A model generated the notes under the pieces. That model worked only from the letters and a program-made list of their open reading frames with translations, ran no database searches and was not told the DNA's origin. A program made the translations under genes and the position numbers. Below, in pieces: positions 34,151 to 43,533 of a DNA stretch of 64,000 bases (position 1 is the stretch's first letter; the number at the start of each line of letters is the position of its first letter). Source of the DNA: an uncultured Lachnospiraceae bacterium. Its GTDB lineage: Bacteria > Bacillota > Clostridia > Lachnospirales > Lachnospiraceae. Where the stretch lies: the NCBI GenBank assembly GCA_947577185.1, contig CANPUE010000003.1:1-64000 (forward strand), written 5' to 3'.

Positions 34151-36103
34151 ATGAACTTCTTCTCTCGGTATTTTGTGATTTTCGCATTGCTTCTCTTTTG
34201 CATGTTTGAGTACGGAATCCGGAGAATATACGGATTCTCCATTTATCCCGATGAATTTGGCTACTGGGCCAGTGCGGCGCAGTGGGCGGGGTTTGACTGG
34301 TCGGAAACGGTATCGAAGGCATCCTATTATTCCTTTGGATACAGCCTGATCCTCATGCCGATCCTGCTTCTTTGCAAAAACGGCGTGAGTGCTTACCGTG
34401 CAGCTCTCCTGGTCAATGTGCTGTTGCAATGTCTCTCAATCGGGCTTTTGTACGGCGGATACAGGAGACTCTTTTGTATGACGGCGGATTCTGCAAAGGC
34501 AGATTATGCACAGAGCGGATGCTGCCTGCAGGAGATGAAACCGGTCTTTGCCGTCGGCGCGGCGGTGTTTTATCCTGTCTGGACGTTTTATACACAGATG
34601 ACGCTGACGGAGGCGCTGCTTGCGTTTTTATATGTACTGATCTGCTGGCTGTTTGCCAGGTTTCTGGAAAAACCGGTTTTTGTACGAGCAATGCTATTAT
34701 CAATAGCGCTCATCTATTTGCATTTTGTACATATGCGCACCGTGGGTGTGGTGATTGCCGCGGGTATTACCCTGCTTCTGCATGCGTTTCGTGTCAGAGA
34801 GGCGAGAAAGCCAATCCTGGCGGCGGCTTTGTTTCTGGCCGCAGGAGCGTTGATTGGGATGCAGGTGAGGGATGCCGCGATCGAAACTCTTTATCTGTCC
34901 GTGAGCGGCCGGTCTGCGGCAGGAGGCGGATTCACAGCGGGGAATGAGGAAGCGGCAGCGAATGCGATTGCGGCGTTAAATGGTTATGCGGTGCAGATCG
35001 CCAATGCCAGGACAGCTTTGAATCCGGAAGGAATCCTGCTGTTGCTGAAGAGCTGTGCGGGAAAGCTATACTATCTGGGAATGTCATCGTTTGGGATGAT
35101 CTATCCGGCGATCGGGCTTTGTATAGGGAAGACTGCTGCATTACTGCGGGATTTGCCTGGCGTCAGAAACATTTTTAAAAGGCGCGGCAGGGATTTCAGG
35201 AAAGAGGAGAAGGAACCATCTGCAGTGTGTGGGGAGGAAAGTCAGATTGCTGTGAAAGACCTGATGTATGTGTTCCAGCTGTTATCATTTTGCGGACAAT
35301 TTCTGATCTCTGCTGTTTATATGCGTTCGCCGGGAAGGCTGGACGGGATCGTATATGGCAGATATAACGATTATCTGGTTCCTGTGTTGATTGGGATCGG
35401 TCTGCTGACATTGTGGGAGAACAGACATTTTGTGAGACATGTTCTGGTCAGCATTGCCGTTTCGACTGCATTATTTGCGGTTTCTCTGCATGCCGCACTG
35501 CACAGCGGAGCGGTTCTCATGCATGGCTGTCATGCGTTGGGGCTAAATTATATTTCGGATGACCTGCATTTTTATGAAATTACGCCGGAATTTGTGAAAG
35601 CTTTTGCATTCGGGCTCTGTCTGCTTTTGCTTATGACAGGGTGCATCGCGTTTGTATCAAAGGCAGGAAAAAATAATTTCGGATTTTCCATACTGGGTAT
35701 CGGAATCATATTGCTGATGGAAGTACTGCTCACATTCCGGCTGAATCAAAAGTATCTCTATTTCTTTAATGAAATGAACTATTATGATCTGGAAGTGTAT
35801 GAGTACTTGGAAGACTATGAAAAAAAGGAAAAGAGGGCTGTTCCCGTTTCTTATCTGTATGACGGCGGACAGGTTTACATAAATTTGATACAATTTTCCA
35901 TGCGGGAGAAGCCGTTATATTTTATTGAGGAAACCGGAGAGGACGGCGTCAGGCTTTCCTGGGAAGAACTGGAAACTGTTCTGCCTGCTGAGGGGTTTTT
36001 GATTACAGATTGTGAGAACGACTATCTGCCGGAGATAGAAAGACGGTACAGAAAGTGCGTGGAAAGCAGGAGCGGAGGCTTTACGCTCTTTCTGATAGAA
36101 TAA
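34151..36103 (+). CDS. GT-C-like polytopic membrane glycosyltransferase
   Basis: A 650-residue membrane protein with about eleven spans and a C-terminal soluble domain (about 560-650). Near the end of the first span it has YPDEFGYWA; an acidic Asp-Glu pair in the first external loop is the catalytic mark of GT-C enzymes (ArnT/PMT-like), which use polyprenyl-phosphate sugars outside the membrane. The gene at 45750 has the same pattern (TDEFAYWTP) and is a paralog. The downstream GT2 could make the lipid donor. The ORF-track start at 34046 is inside the previous gene; ATG 34151 is used. A polymerase role is an alternative. Confidence 0.7.
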   Translation: MNFFSRYFVIFALLLFCMFEYGIRRIYGFSIYPDEFGYWASAAQWAGFDWSETVSKASYYSFGYSLILMPILLLCKNGVSAYRAALLVNVLLQCLSIGLLYGGYRRLFCMTADSAKADYAQSGCCLQEMKPVFAVGAAVFYPVWTFYTQMTLTEALLAFLYVLICWLFARFLEKPVFVRAMLLSIALIYLHFVHMRTVGVVIAAGITLLLHAFRVREARKPILAAALFLAAGALIGMQVRDAAIETLYLSVSGRSAAGGGFTAGNEEAAANAIAALNGYAVQIANARTALNPEGILLLLKSCAGKLYYLGMSSFGMIYPAIGLCIGKTAALLRDLPGVRNIFKRRGRDFRKEEKEPSAVCGEESQIAVKDLMYVFQLLSFCGQFLISAVYMRSPGRLDGIVYGRYNDYLVPVLIGIGLLTLWENRHFVRHVLVSIAVSTALFAVSLHAALHSGAVLMHGCHALGLNYISDDLHFYEITPEFVKAFAFGLCLLLLMTGCIAFVSKAGKNNFGFSILGIGIILLMEVLLTFRLNQKYLYFFNEMNYYDLEVYEYLEDYEKKEKRAVPVSYLYDGGQVYINLIQFSMREKPLYFIEETGEDGVRLSWEELETVLPAEGFLITDCENDYLPEIERRYRKCVESRSGGFTLFLIE

Positions 36104-36159
36104 CAGATTACCCGAAACTGTGAAATGAGAAAGTGACGCATAAGGAAAGGAACGATCCG

Positions 36160-37209
36160 ATGAAGCTGATCATTCAGATTCCCTGCTATAACGAGGCGCA
36201 GACATTAGAGATTGCCTTGAATGATCTGCCAAAGACGCTGGAGGGAATAGACGAAATTGAATATCTCATCATCAATGACGGAAGCCAGGACGAGACCGTA
36301 CAAGTGGCGAAAAGATGGGGTGTGCATCATGTTGTCAATTTCAAGCAGAACAAAGGACTGGCCAAAGGATTTATGGCCGGCATTGACGGCTGTCTCAGAA
36401 ACGGTGCGGATATCATTGTCAATACCGATGCGGACAACCAGTACTGTGGAAGCGATATCCGGAAACTGATTCAGCCGATTCTCGACGGCAGGGCGGATAT
36501 GGTGATCGGTGCACGCCCAATCGACGAGACGGAACATTTTTCTTATATCAAGAAAAAATTACAGCATTTCGGGAGCTTTGTCGTGCGCAAAGCCTCCAAC
36601 ACCGATATACCCGATGCGCCCAGCGGTTTCCGGGCGTTCAGCCGGGAGGCCGCCATGCATATCAACGTGGTAAATGACTATACCTATACGCTTGAAACGA
36701 TCGTTCAGGCCGGAAGGGAGAAAATGGCGATCACCAGCGTGCCGATCCGCACAAACGGAGAACTCCGGCCATCCCGACTGTTTCATAGCATCTGGGGATA
36801 TGTGAAAAAAAGCATGCTCACGATTTTGCGTGCCTATATGATGTACAAACCGCTCAAATGCTTTACTTATCTGGCCAGCGTTCCAACGATGATCGGGCTG
36901 GTCATTGGCTTTCGATACTTATATTATATAGCGTCGGGAACCGCGGGAGGCCATGTGCAGTCGCTGATCCTTGGCTGTACGCTGATCATTATCGGCTTTC
37001 TGACTCTGATGATCGGACTCGTGGCGGATGTGATCGCCGCGAACAGAAAACTTTTGCAGGATACCCAGTACCATGCAAGACGCTCCGAGTATGAAGCGAT
37101 TTACGCGCAGAAAAAGCTGGAGAAACAACTGGAAAAGGAAACCGTCAGAACTTACCGCGTCATAAACGGAGAAGACATCGAACCTCTGGCAGAAGCGGGA
37201 GAGGGTTAA
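36160..37209 (+). CDS. family 2 glycosyltransferase (polyprenyl-phosphate sugar synthase type)
   Basis: The first ~230 residues form a GT-A domain: IIQIPCYNEAQTLEIAL, IINDGSQDETV, the DxD site NTDADNQY and PSGFRAFSREA. Two C-terminal spans (VPTMIGLVIGFRYLYYIASG and LILGCTLIIIGFLTLMIGLV) place it among DPM1/ArnC-like enzymes that load a sugar onto polyprenyl phosphate. It would supply donors to the GT-C-like proteins at 34151 and 45750. AAGGAAAGG precedes the ATG at 36160. The start codon of a small membrane ORF overlaps its stop (TAATG). Confidence 0.88.
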   Translation: MKLIIQIPCYNEAQTLEIALNDLPKTLEGIDEIEYLIINDGSQDETVQVAKRWGVHHVVNFKQNKGLAKGFMAGIDGCLRNGADIIVNTDADNQYCGSDIRKLIQPILDGRADMVIGARPIDETEHFSYIKKKLQHFGSFVVRKASNTDIPDAPSGFRAFSREAAMHINVVNDYTYTLETIVQAGREKMAITSVPIRTNGELRPSRLFHSIWGYVKKSMLTILRAYMMYKPLKCFTYLASVPTMIGLVIGFRYLYYIASGTAGGHVQSLILGCTLIIIGFLTLMIGLVADVIAANRKLLQDTQYHARRSEYEAIYAQKKLEKQLEKETVRTYRVINGEDIEPLAEAGEG

Positions 37210-37358
37210 TGCAATCGTGTATCGGCACCTCTGCTGCTGTAAGGTTTCCGCAGTTCGTACGGATATTGCTCCTTATTAAGTGTGGTTTCATTTTGGTCCT
37301 GATTATTTTGTACATGCAGCTGCGGAGATCTTACAGTAACAGAGGAGAAATGACCTGA
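37209..37358 (+). CDS. 49-residue small membrane ORF overlapping the GT2 stop
   Basis: The TAATG junction opens a 49-residue frame with one strong membrane span (ILLLIKCGFILVLIILYMQL) and a basic tail. Stop-start overlap suggests translation by re-initiation after the GT2. It is below the ORF-track cutoff. It may be a small accessory subunit of the glycosyltransferase, or a chance frame. Confidence 0.4.
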   Translation: MQSCIGTSAAVRFPQFVRILLLIKCGFILVLIILYMQLRRSYSNRGEMT

Positions 37359-37406
37359 AGTCAGATGACAGAAGGTAAAACGGGTGAAATAAGGAGACGC
37401 TACAGG

Positions 37407-38174
37407 ATGAAGAAAGCTTTTACTATTGTACGGATAAAAAATATTGTCAGGGGAAATTTCTTTTTAAACAGCATATTAGAGTGCTGTCTGACTGCGGCTG
37501 CGCTCATCAGAGCAAATTTAGGGGGGGGGTATGCCGCAGATGGAGAAGACTTAATTGTAAGCCGGTTACTGCAGGAAGAATATAGAATGCCGATCGGCAA
37601 AATGAAATATGTGGATTTGGGGGCAAATCACTGGTGCAGAGAGAGCAATAGTTATTATTTCTATCGAAGAGGAGCCAGCGGAGTTCTTTTAGAGGCCAAT
37701 CCTTTGCTGTGCAAAAAGCTCAGGAAGAAGAGGAAAAGGGATATTATTGTGAATGCGGCTGTAGATATTCAGAAAAGAAAGAATGTTTCCTTCTATGTGC
37801 TGTCTTTGTTGACAAGAAGCTCCATTGATGAAGAAAGCGTTTCAAGGGCGCTGAAAATGGGGGCGGCTGTACGGGAAGTAATACAGGTACCCTGTGTTTG
37901 TATCAATGAGCTATTGGAAAAATATCAGATTTGTCCGGATCTGCTGACTATGGATATCGAGGGAATGGATTATAAAGTGTTGCGGAGCCTTGATTTGAAA
38001 AAATATAAAATCAAGGTGATTATTGTTGAGATATCGAATGAAATTCCGGATGTCCCCGGGACGATGGAAGAATATATGCGGCAAAACGGATATCGCATTC
38101 ATGCAAAGGCAGGGAGCAATATCATCTACAGATTAATAGAAACCGGTAATTTAGGCTCTGACATGAACCATTAG
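37407..38174 (+). CDS. FkbM-family methyltransferase, phase-variable (in frame)
   Basis: A 255-residue SAM-dependent methyltransferase: YVDLGANHW (motif I), GVLLEANPLL, and PDLLTMDIEGMDYKVLRSL, typical of FkbM O-methyltransferases that act on sugars. A G9 tract (37521-37529) encodes Gly-Gly-Gly at about residues 39-41, before the GEDLIVSRLL start of the domain. In this sequence the tract is in frame, so the enzyme is ON. Loss of one G leads to a stop within about eight codons of the tract. AAGGAG lies before the ATG at 37407. Confidence 0.85.
   Translation: MKKAFTIVRIKNIVRGNFFLNSILECCLTAAALIRANLGGGYAADGEDLIVSRLLQEEYRMPIGKMKYVDLGANHWCRESNSYYFYRRGASGVLLEANPLLCKKLRKKRKRDIIVNAAVDIQKRKNVSFYVLSLLTRSSIDEESVSRALKMGAAVREVIQVPCVCINELLEKYQICPDLLTMDIEGMDYKVLRSLDLKKYKIKVIIVEISNEIPDVPGTMEEYMRQNGYRIHAKAGSNIIYRLIETGNLGSDMNH
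37521..37529 (+). repeat. poly-G tract 1 (G9, ON)
   Basis: Nine G in the FkbM methyltransferase gene, in frame (LGGGYAA). Eight G would give an early stop at the TAA near 37553. Confidence 0.95.
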
Positions 38175-38212
38175 ATGAAAAGAGAAGGCAATAACGGTAA
38201 GAGGAAAAGGGA

Positions 38213-39160
38213 ATGAGTGTAGAGATATCAACTTATGGAGGGAAACTTGGGTGGCTGGCCAGAAAGTATCTGCCTTCTGCGGCAAGCAGTGCATATTTGA
38301 AACTTCAATATATAAAAAGAAGAAAAGCATCACAGGAGTATATAGACTATTTTTGCGGCAGCCCGGTTAAGCCGCAGCCATTAAACATATTGTTGGAAAC
38401 AATCAACAGATGCAATAGCACATGTTCTTTCTGTGCAGCAAACAGGAATGATGAAAGCCGCCCATTTTGCAGGATGGATGAGGCTTTGTTCCGAAAAACC
38501 GTTTCCCAGCTGGCAGAATGGAATTATTCCGGATACCTGTCCCTGTTTGCAAATAATGAACCCTTTATGGACACCAGAATAATAGAATTTCATAAATATA
38601 TACGTGAGAAACTGCCGGAGGCGAAGATCAAAGTTTTTACAAATGGTCTTTTGTTAGATCATAAGAAGTTTGAAGAGATTGCGCCTTACACAGATTTATT
38701 TATTATTAACAATTATTGTGAGGACGGAAAGCTGCATGCTAACATTGCGGAACTTTACAAGTACCTGAAGAGAAATCCGTCCCTGCATGAGAAAATTGAT
38801 GTACAGATTAAGATCAGGTACATCGGGGAAGTTCTGACAAACCGGGCCGGCTCTTCTCCCAATAAAAAAGAAACGAAAAAAGTCATAACAGAACCATGTC
38901 TGTTTCCCTATACGGATATGGTGATTTATCCCGATGGAAAAGCAGGAATATGCTGCTGCGATGTGAAAGAAGTGACGAATCTGGGAAATGTAAACAGTGA
39001 GACGATGCAGGAAATATGGACGGGTAAGAAGTACGAGAGCCTGCGTAAAAAATTGCAGGATGGCAGACAGGGAAATAAGTTTTGTGAGCATTGTGATTTT
39101 GTGGACACGGGGTTAAGAGTGAAGCTGGCAAGAACGGTAAACAACGGCAGGAGTAAATAA
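38213..39160 (+). CDS. radical SAM/SPASM protein of the glycan locus
   Basis: A 315-residue radical SAM enzyme with the cluster motif CNSTCSFC (about residue 67), SLFANNEPFMDTRI in place of the usual GGEP, and a SPASM-type C terminus (GICCCDV ... FCEHCDF). It is strikingly similar in layout to the phase-variable gene at 50021. No precursor peptide is nearby, so the substrate is more likely a sugar or nucleotide sugar than a peptide. GAGGAAAAGG precedes the start. The next gene follows directly. Confidence 0.85.
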   Translation: MSVEISTYGGKLGWLARKYLPSAASSAYLKLQYIKRRKASQEYIDYFCGSPVKPQPLNILLETINRCNSTCSFCAANRNDESRPFCRMDEALFRKTVSQLAEWNYSGYLSLFANNEPFMDTRIIEFHKYIREKLPEAKIKVFTNGLLLDHKKFEEIAPYTDLFIINNYCEDGKLHANIAELYKYLKRNPSLHEKIDVQIKIRYIGEVLTNRAGSSPNKKETKKVITEPCLFPYTDMVIYPDGKAGICCCDVKEVTNLGNVNSETMQEIWTGKKYESLRKKLQDGRQGNKFCEHCDFVDTGLRVKLARTVNNGRSK

Positions 39161-40255
39161 ATGAATGCAGATAATAAGATAAAACTTCTTTGCATATCCA
39201 GGCGTTATTATCCGAGCCTGGGAGGAATGTCTACCTTTTGTTCCTCGGTTTTTCCAAGAATCAGCAAAGATGAATTTGATGTAACAATGCTTGTATTGGG
39301 TAAATCACAGATTCATTTAATCTGGTTCCTGCCCTATGTTATTTTCTATCTAATCGGGAATGCCGGAAAATATGATGCCATTTTTGTCGGTGACCTTCTG
39401 ATGTGCATAGCCGGAAATGTTTGTGGGAAAGTTTCTCCGAAAACGAAGAGACTGGCAGCGGTTCATGGTCTGGATATAACGTATGCCAATTGTATTTATC
39501 AATGGTATATCCGTAAATTTGCAAAAAAAAGTTTTGATTTATATGTATGTAATAGTGATGCGACAAAGCAGTTGCTTGCAGACAGGGGGATATATAAAAC
39601 GTTAACAATACCATTAGGCGTGCAAAAGGAACGGTATCATTCTTTAAAAAGGGATAAACAGGCATTTTTAAAACGATATGGACAGTGCCCGGATCAGGAC
39701 ATCATTCTGACAGCGGGAAGACTGGTAAGGCGCAAAGGGGTAAACTGGTTTGTCAGAAATGTCGTTCCCGATTTGCCGGATAATGTGCTGTATTTGATTG
39801 TCGGTGACGGGCCGGATTACGGATTAATAGAACAGTCTGTTCAGGAACTTCATTTGCAGAAGAAGATATTGATGATCACAGATGCGTCTGACGAGGAGTT
39901 AAATGATTGTTATATGAATGCCGATGTTTTTGTAATGCCGAATATCAGAGTGGAAAATGATATGGAAGGATTTGGACTTGTGGCGATAGAGGCAAGCCTT
40001 GCAGGGAATCTGGTGATTGCCTCGAATGTTGACGGAATATCCACAGCAGTAATAGAAGGCAGAAATGGATATCTGGTGGAAAGCCAGAACAGGCAGGAGT
40101 TTTTGCAGAAGATCCATGAGGTTTTATCAAAGAAGAATCTGTTTGAATTAAGAAAACAGGTTTCGGAATTTACGGCAGAACATTTTGACTGGTCGATTGT
40201 AACGGAAAGGTACGAAATTGCATTAAAGCAATTATCAGGATACAGGGAAAAATGA
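39161..40255 (+). CDS. GT4 glycosyltransferase
   Basis: A 364-residue GT-B enzyme. The N-terminal Rossmann part has SRRYYPSLGGMSTF; the C-terminal domain has TAGRLVRRKGVNWFV, VGDGPDYGLIEQ and the EGFGLVAIEASLAG donor-binding motif with the Ex7E pattern. It transfers a sugar from an activated donor on the cytoplasmic side during repeat-unit assembly. Its start directly abuts the upstream stop and its end overlaps the next gene by 4 bp. Confidence 0.9.
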   Translation: MNADNKIKLLCISRRYYPSLGGMSTFCSSVFPRISKDEFDVTMLVLGKSQIHLIWFLPYVIFYLIGNAGKYDAIFVGDLLMCIAGNVCGKVSPKTKRLAAVHGLDITYANCIYQWYIRKFAKKSFDLYVCNSDATKQLLADRGIYKTLTIPLGVQKERYHSLKRDKQAFLKRYGQCPDQDIILTAGRLVRRKGVNWFVRNVVPDLPDNVLYLIVGDGPDYGLIEQSVQELHLQKKILMITDASDEELNDCYMNADVFVMPNIRVENDMEGFGLVAIEASLAGNLVIASNVDGISTAVIEGRNGYLVESQNRQEFLQKIHEVLSKKNLFELRKQVSEFTAEHFDWSIVTERYEIALKQLSGYREK

Positions 40256-41421
40256 AATTATTATTTTACGCGGGACATGAATTTTTATCGGATCAGCGAA
40301 TCGGGGGCAGACATTTAAGCTTTCGCAATTACCAGCTGCTGTGCCGGATATTCGGTGAGGAAAATGTGTATATCATTACTTTTTGCAGGGAAGATATTTC
40401 GGGAAAGGCGCCCAATGTGAAAGTGTTTGAGAAGCACAGGAACAGGCTGGAACAATATTATAATTGCATTTGGATGCGAAATGGATACAGCAGAAAAACA
40501 GAAAAAGAAATCGTGAGCTATCTCATGGAATTACAGCCCGATATTATGTTTTTTGACCACACTTTTACAGGGGGAATCCTGGAAAAACTGGGGAAGGAAT
40601 TTACAGAAAACAAAATGATTATTTCCTATCTACATAATGTAGAAAAAAATCATGTCTGGGATAAAGTGGTGCATGAGAATATTTTGTATTATATACCATA
40701 CTTATCCTATTTTAGAAACGAAAAAATCCTGATGGAAAAATCGGATATTATGATCGGATTGAACAAGAGGGATCAGAATGAGGTAGAAAAAATATATAAA
40801 CGAAAAATGGATTATCTTCTTCCGATTACTTATCAGGACAGATTTTGCATGGATTGTGTTGAAAAAGAAGCAGGAGATGAGAAGGAAATAAAGATGCTTT
40901 TTGTGGGGGCATATTTTGGTCCTAATGTGCAGGGAATGCGCTGGTTTATCAAAAACGTTCTGCCATTTCTGGCTGGAAAGGTGAAACTGGAAATCGTAGG
41001 CAAGGATATGGAGCTGGTCAGAGGAGAATTTCAGAGTACATGTGTTGATGTAATAGGAACGGTGGATGAGACAGACCCTTATTATTATCGTGCCGACCTG
41101 GTTGTTATGCCGTTATTGTACGGAAATGGGATGAAAACAAAGACTGCCGAAGCGATGATGTATGGAAAATATATCATCGGAACACAGGAAGCATTGGAAG
41201 GCTATGATATAAGCGATCTGGATGCCGTTAAAGTGTGCAAAACAGATCAGGAATTTATAAAGGAAATTAATTTGTTCCTACAGGATAAAAGCAGGAAAAA
41301 GTATATTGCGGAAGTCAGACAACGATTTCTGGAACAATATGAGAGCGGACAGGTAAAAAAAGATTTTGAAACGTTTTTAAAGATGAAATTAAAAAAACGA
41401 GAGAGAAAGGGCAATCCGTAA
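40252..41421 (+). CDS. GT4-like glycosyltransferase
   Basis: A 389-residue protein with a GT-B fold. Visible marks are FVGAYFGPNVQGMRWFIKNVLPFL at the domain switch, LEIVGKDM and VVMPLLYGNGMKTKTAEAMMYGKYIIG in the donor-binding domain. It lacks the classic EGFG, like the gene at 44523, and the two look related. Role: addition of one sugar of the repeat unit. It overlaps the GT4 before it by 4 bp, and the methyltransferase starts 2 bp later. Confidence 0.85.
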   Translation: MKLLFYAGHEFLSDQRIGGRHLSFRNYQLLCRIFGEENVYIITFCREDISGKAPNVKVFEKHRNRLEQYYNCIWMRNGYSRKTEKEIVSYLMELQPDIMFFDHTFTGGILEKLGKEFTENKMIISYLHNVEKNHVWDKVVHENILYYIPYLSYFRNEKILMEKSDIMIGLNKRDQNEVEKIYKRKMDYLLPITYQDRFCMDCVEKEAGDEKEIKMLFVGAYFGPNVQGMRWFIKNVLPFLAGKVKLEIVGKDMELVRGEFQSTCVDVIGTVDETDPYYYRADLVVMPLLYGNGMKTKTAEAMMYGKYIIGTQEALEGYDISDLDAVKVCKTDQEFIKEINLFLQDKSRKKYIAEVRQRFLEQYESGQVKKDFETFLKMKLKKRERKGNP

Positions 41422-41422
41422 A

Positions 41423-42159
41423 ATGGTTATAAAAAGAATAAAGGCAGGATATTGCCCTGTATGTCAGAAAAAGACTGTTTTTATTTCGTTCGACTGCTGG
41501 TTAAGAGAGTCATATAAGTGCATCATTTGCCGCAGCAAACCAAGACAGCGTGCCATAATAAAAGTTCTGGATGATACCTTTCCTGACTGGCGGAACAGAA
41601 AGATCTATGAAAGCAGCTCCGATTGGGGAAAGGGAAGAAAATTCGCGCTGAAACACTGCCAGGATTATCAATATTCCTATTTTTATGAGGAAAAAAAGCC
41701 GGGAGCTATCTTGAATGATTCCTGCACGAATCAGAACCTTGAACAGTTAACTTTTGCGGATGAGTCATTTGATGTGGTCATCACGCAGGATGTGTTTGAA
41801 CATATAAATGATCCGTTCCGGGCATTCAGAGAAATAGAACGGGTATTGAAACCAGGGGGGGGCATTTCTTTACAGTACCGATAGATGCACCGCTTTGCAA
41901 AACAGTTCCAAGGATCAGATTGGAAAATGGTGTTCGGAGAGCAATTTTGCCGGAAGTTTATCATGGCAATCCGATTGATAAAGAAAAGGGTTCTCTGGTA
42001 ACCTGGGACTGGGGAAACGATATCTGTGAACTGGTTGAAACATGTTCGGGAATGCGTACTTCAATCGTGGAATTTGACAAATATTATAATTGTGAAGAAA
42101 ATACCAGACTTGGGCTGGAAGCATATTCGTTATATGTTTTGGTATCAAGAAAAGGGTAA
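41423..42159 (+). CDS. class I SAM methyltransferase, phase-variable (out of frame)
   Basis: The full span would encode 245 residues if the G8 tract (41855-41862) had nine G. It begins with a zinc-ribbon-like CPVCQKKTVF...CIICRSKPRQRA, followed by a methyltransferase domain with FADESFDVVITQDVFEHINDPFRAFREIERVLKPGG. The tract lies exactly at the conserved LKPGG motif. With eight G the frame stops at 41882-41884 after 153 residues; with nine it continues HFFTVPIDAPLCKTVP to 42159. The enzyme is therefore OFF here. Its sugar or glycan target is unknown. Confidence 0.85.
41855..41862 (+). repeat. poly-G tract 2 (G8, OFF; G9 restores)
   Basis: Eight G at the LKPGG motif of the SAM methyltransferase. 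One added G joins the 41423 frame to the frame that ends at 42159. Confidence 0.95.
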
Positions 42160-42360
42160 AAAAGGAACTTTGAATTTCTTCGATGATGAGACGCATGTGC
42201 GGATATATTCTTTACAGGAAATATATAATTCCTGCGGTTAATCTTGCTGATACCGCTAAAAGTAATATGGCATAAAATTGACAGGGGATACGTTCTTGCA
42301 TCTGCTTTTTGGGACTTCCTGGGATTTGCAGAATATTGTATCTTTCAGAAAGAAAGCTAA
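42160..42360 (+). pseudogene. methyltransferase C-terminal remnant
   Basis: Two adjoining frames read like the tail of a SAM methyltransferase: KKGTLNFFDDETHVRIYSLQEIYNSCG (ending 42241) and LLIPLKVIWHKIDRGYVLASAFWDFLGFAEYCIFQKES (42244-42360). The motifs THVRxYS and WDxLGFAEY occur in this order, further apart, in intact sugar methyltransferases. No start and a frame change between them indicate a degraded copy with an internal deletion, probably left by recombination inside the locus. Confidence 0.5.
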
Positions 42361-42376
42361 GGGATGAATTTTACAG

Positions 42377-43528
42377 ATGAAAATAATCGCATTTTATTTA
42401 CCTCAGTTTCATACGATTCCTGAAAATGATGAATGGTGGGGGGAAGGATTTACGGAGTGGGTTAATGTAAAAAATGCAAAACCTCTCTTTGAAGGCCACG
42501 ATCAGCCAAGAGTTCCGCTGCATAAAAATTACTATAATCTGCTGGATCAGAAGACTCTGTATTGGCAGGCAGATCTGGCAAATACATATGGCATTTATGG
42601 CTTTTGCATGTATCATTATTGGTTTCACGGACACAGACTTCTTGAAAAACCCGTGGAAAATTTTTTGAAGGATAAATCAATACACATACATTTTTGTATT
42701 TGCTGGGCAAATGAAAACTGGACGAATGCATGGGCATCCGGTGAACGCAAGATTTTGATTGAACAGGATTATGGTGAAAGAGAAGACTGGGAAAAACACT
42801 TTTATTATCTGCTTCCTTTTTTTCAGGATGACAGATATATAAAAGAAGGCAATAAGCCTTTTATGGTCATTCTGCGGCCTGACATTATTGAATGCGGCCA
42901 GGAAATGTTCTCATGCTGGGACAGACTGGCAAGAGAGAACGGATTTGACGGAATGATATTTGCCAGCCAATATCCCGGATCGGAAGAGGTGGAAGAACAG
43001 TTAACATACTGTATCGAATATCAGCCAAACCATGCGTATAGATGGGCGAAGAATCCCTTTTATCTTTTTGCAAAACGACAGAAAGATAAACTGATGAATC
43101 GATTGAATCAACTATTTCATACGCATACTTTCTCTACTGTATACTTTGAACCTAAATTGGAAAAACGTAATTACGACGTGCTGTGGAACGCAATATTGAC
43201 CCATAAACCGACAAGTGATAAATGTATTCCGGGAGCTTTTATAGACTGGGATAATACGTCCAGAAGAGGAAATCGTGGAAGCGTATGTATTGGGGCAACT
43301 CCTGAGAAGTTTGAAAACTATCTGGAAAAATTGGTTTGGAAAGCGAGAAAGGAATATAAAACGGACTATCTTTTCCTCTTTTCATGGAATGAATGGGCGG
43401 AAGGCGGGTATCTGGAACCGGACGAAAAGCACGGCTATCGATATTTGGAAATTGTCAGAGCGGTTTTGGAAAGAAATGGAGAATTGCCTCAGAAGGCTGA
43501 TCTGCGGACTGAAAAAGGAGCATTATAG
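42377..43528 (+). CDS. WbsX-like glycan biosynthesis protein
   Basis: A 383-residue protein that begins IIAFYLPQFHTIPENDEWWGEGFTEWVNV, the hallmark of the WbsX family (PF14307, related to GH99-like folds), with CWANENWTNAW and SWNEWAEGGYLEPD near the C terminus. Family members sit in O-antigen and capsule loci; they are called glycosyltransferases, but their activity is not firmly proven. It is intact. The G6 run at 42438 is part of the conserved WWGEG codons and is not a switch. Confidence 0.85.
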   Translation: MKIIAFYLPQFHTIPENDEWWGEGFTEWVNVKNAKPLFEGHDQPRVPLHKNYYNLLDQKTLYWQADLANTYGIYGFCMYHYWFHGHRLLEKPVENFLKDKSIHIHFCICWANENWTNAWASGERKILIEQDYGEREDWEKHFYYLLPFFQDDRYIKEGNKPFMVILRPDIIECGQEMFSCWDRLARENGFDGMIFASQYPGSEEVEEQLTYCIEYQPNHAYRWAKNPFYLFAKRQKDKLMNRLNQLFHTHTFSTVYFEPKLEKRNYDVLWNAILTHKPTSDKCIPGAFIDWDNTSRRGNRGSVCIGATPEKFENYLEKLVWKARKEYKTDYLFLFSWNEWAEGGYLEPDEKHGYRYLEIVRAVLERNGELPQKADLRTEKGAL

Positions 43529-43533
43529 CAAAG

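Noticed and set aside
42438-42443. G6 run in the WbsX gene as a ninth switch
   Set aside because: It encodes the conserved WWGEG motif, is only 6 long, and the gene is intact.
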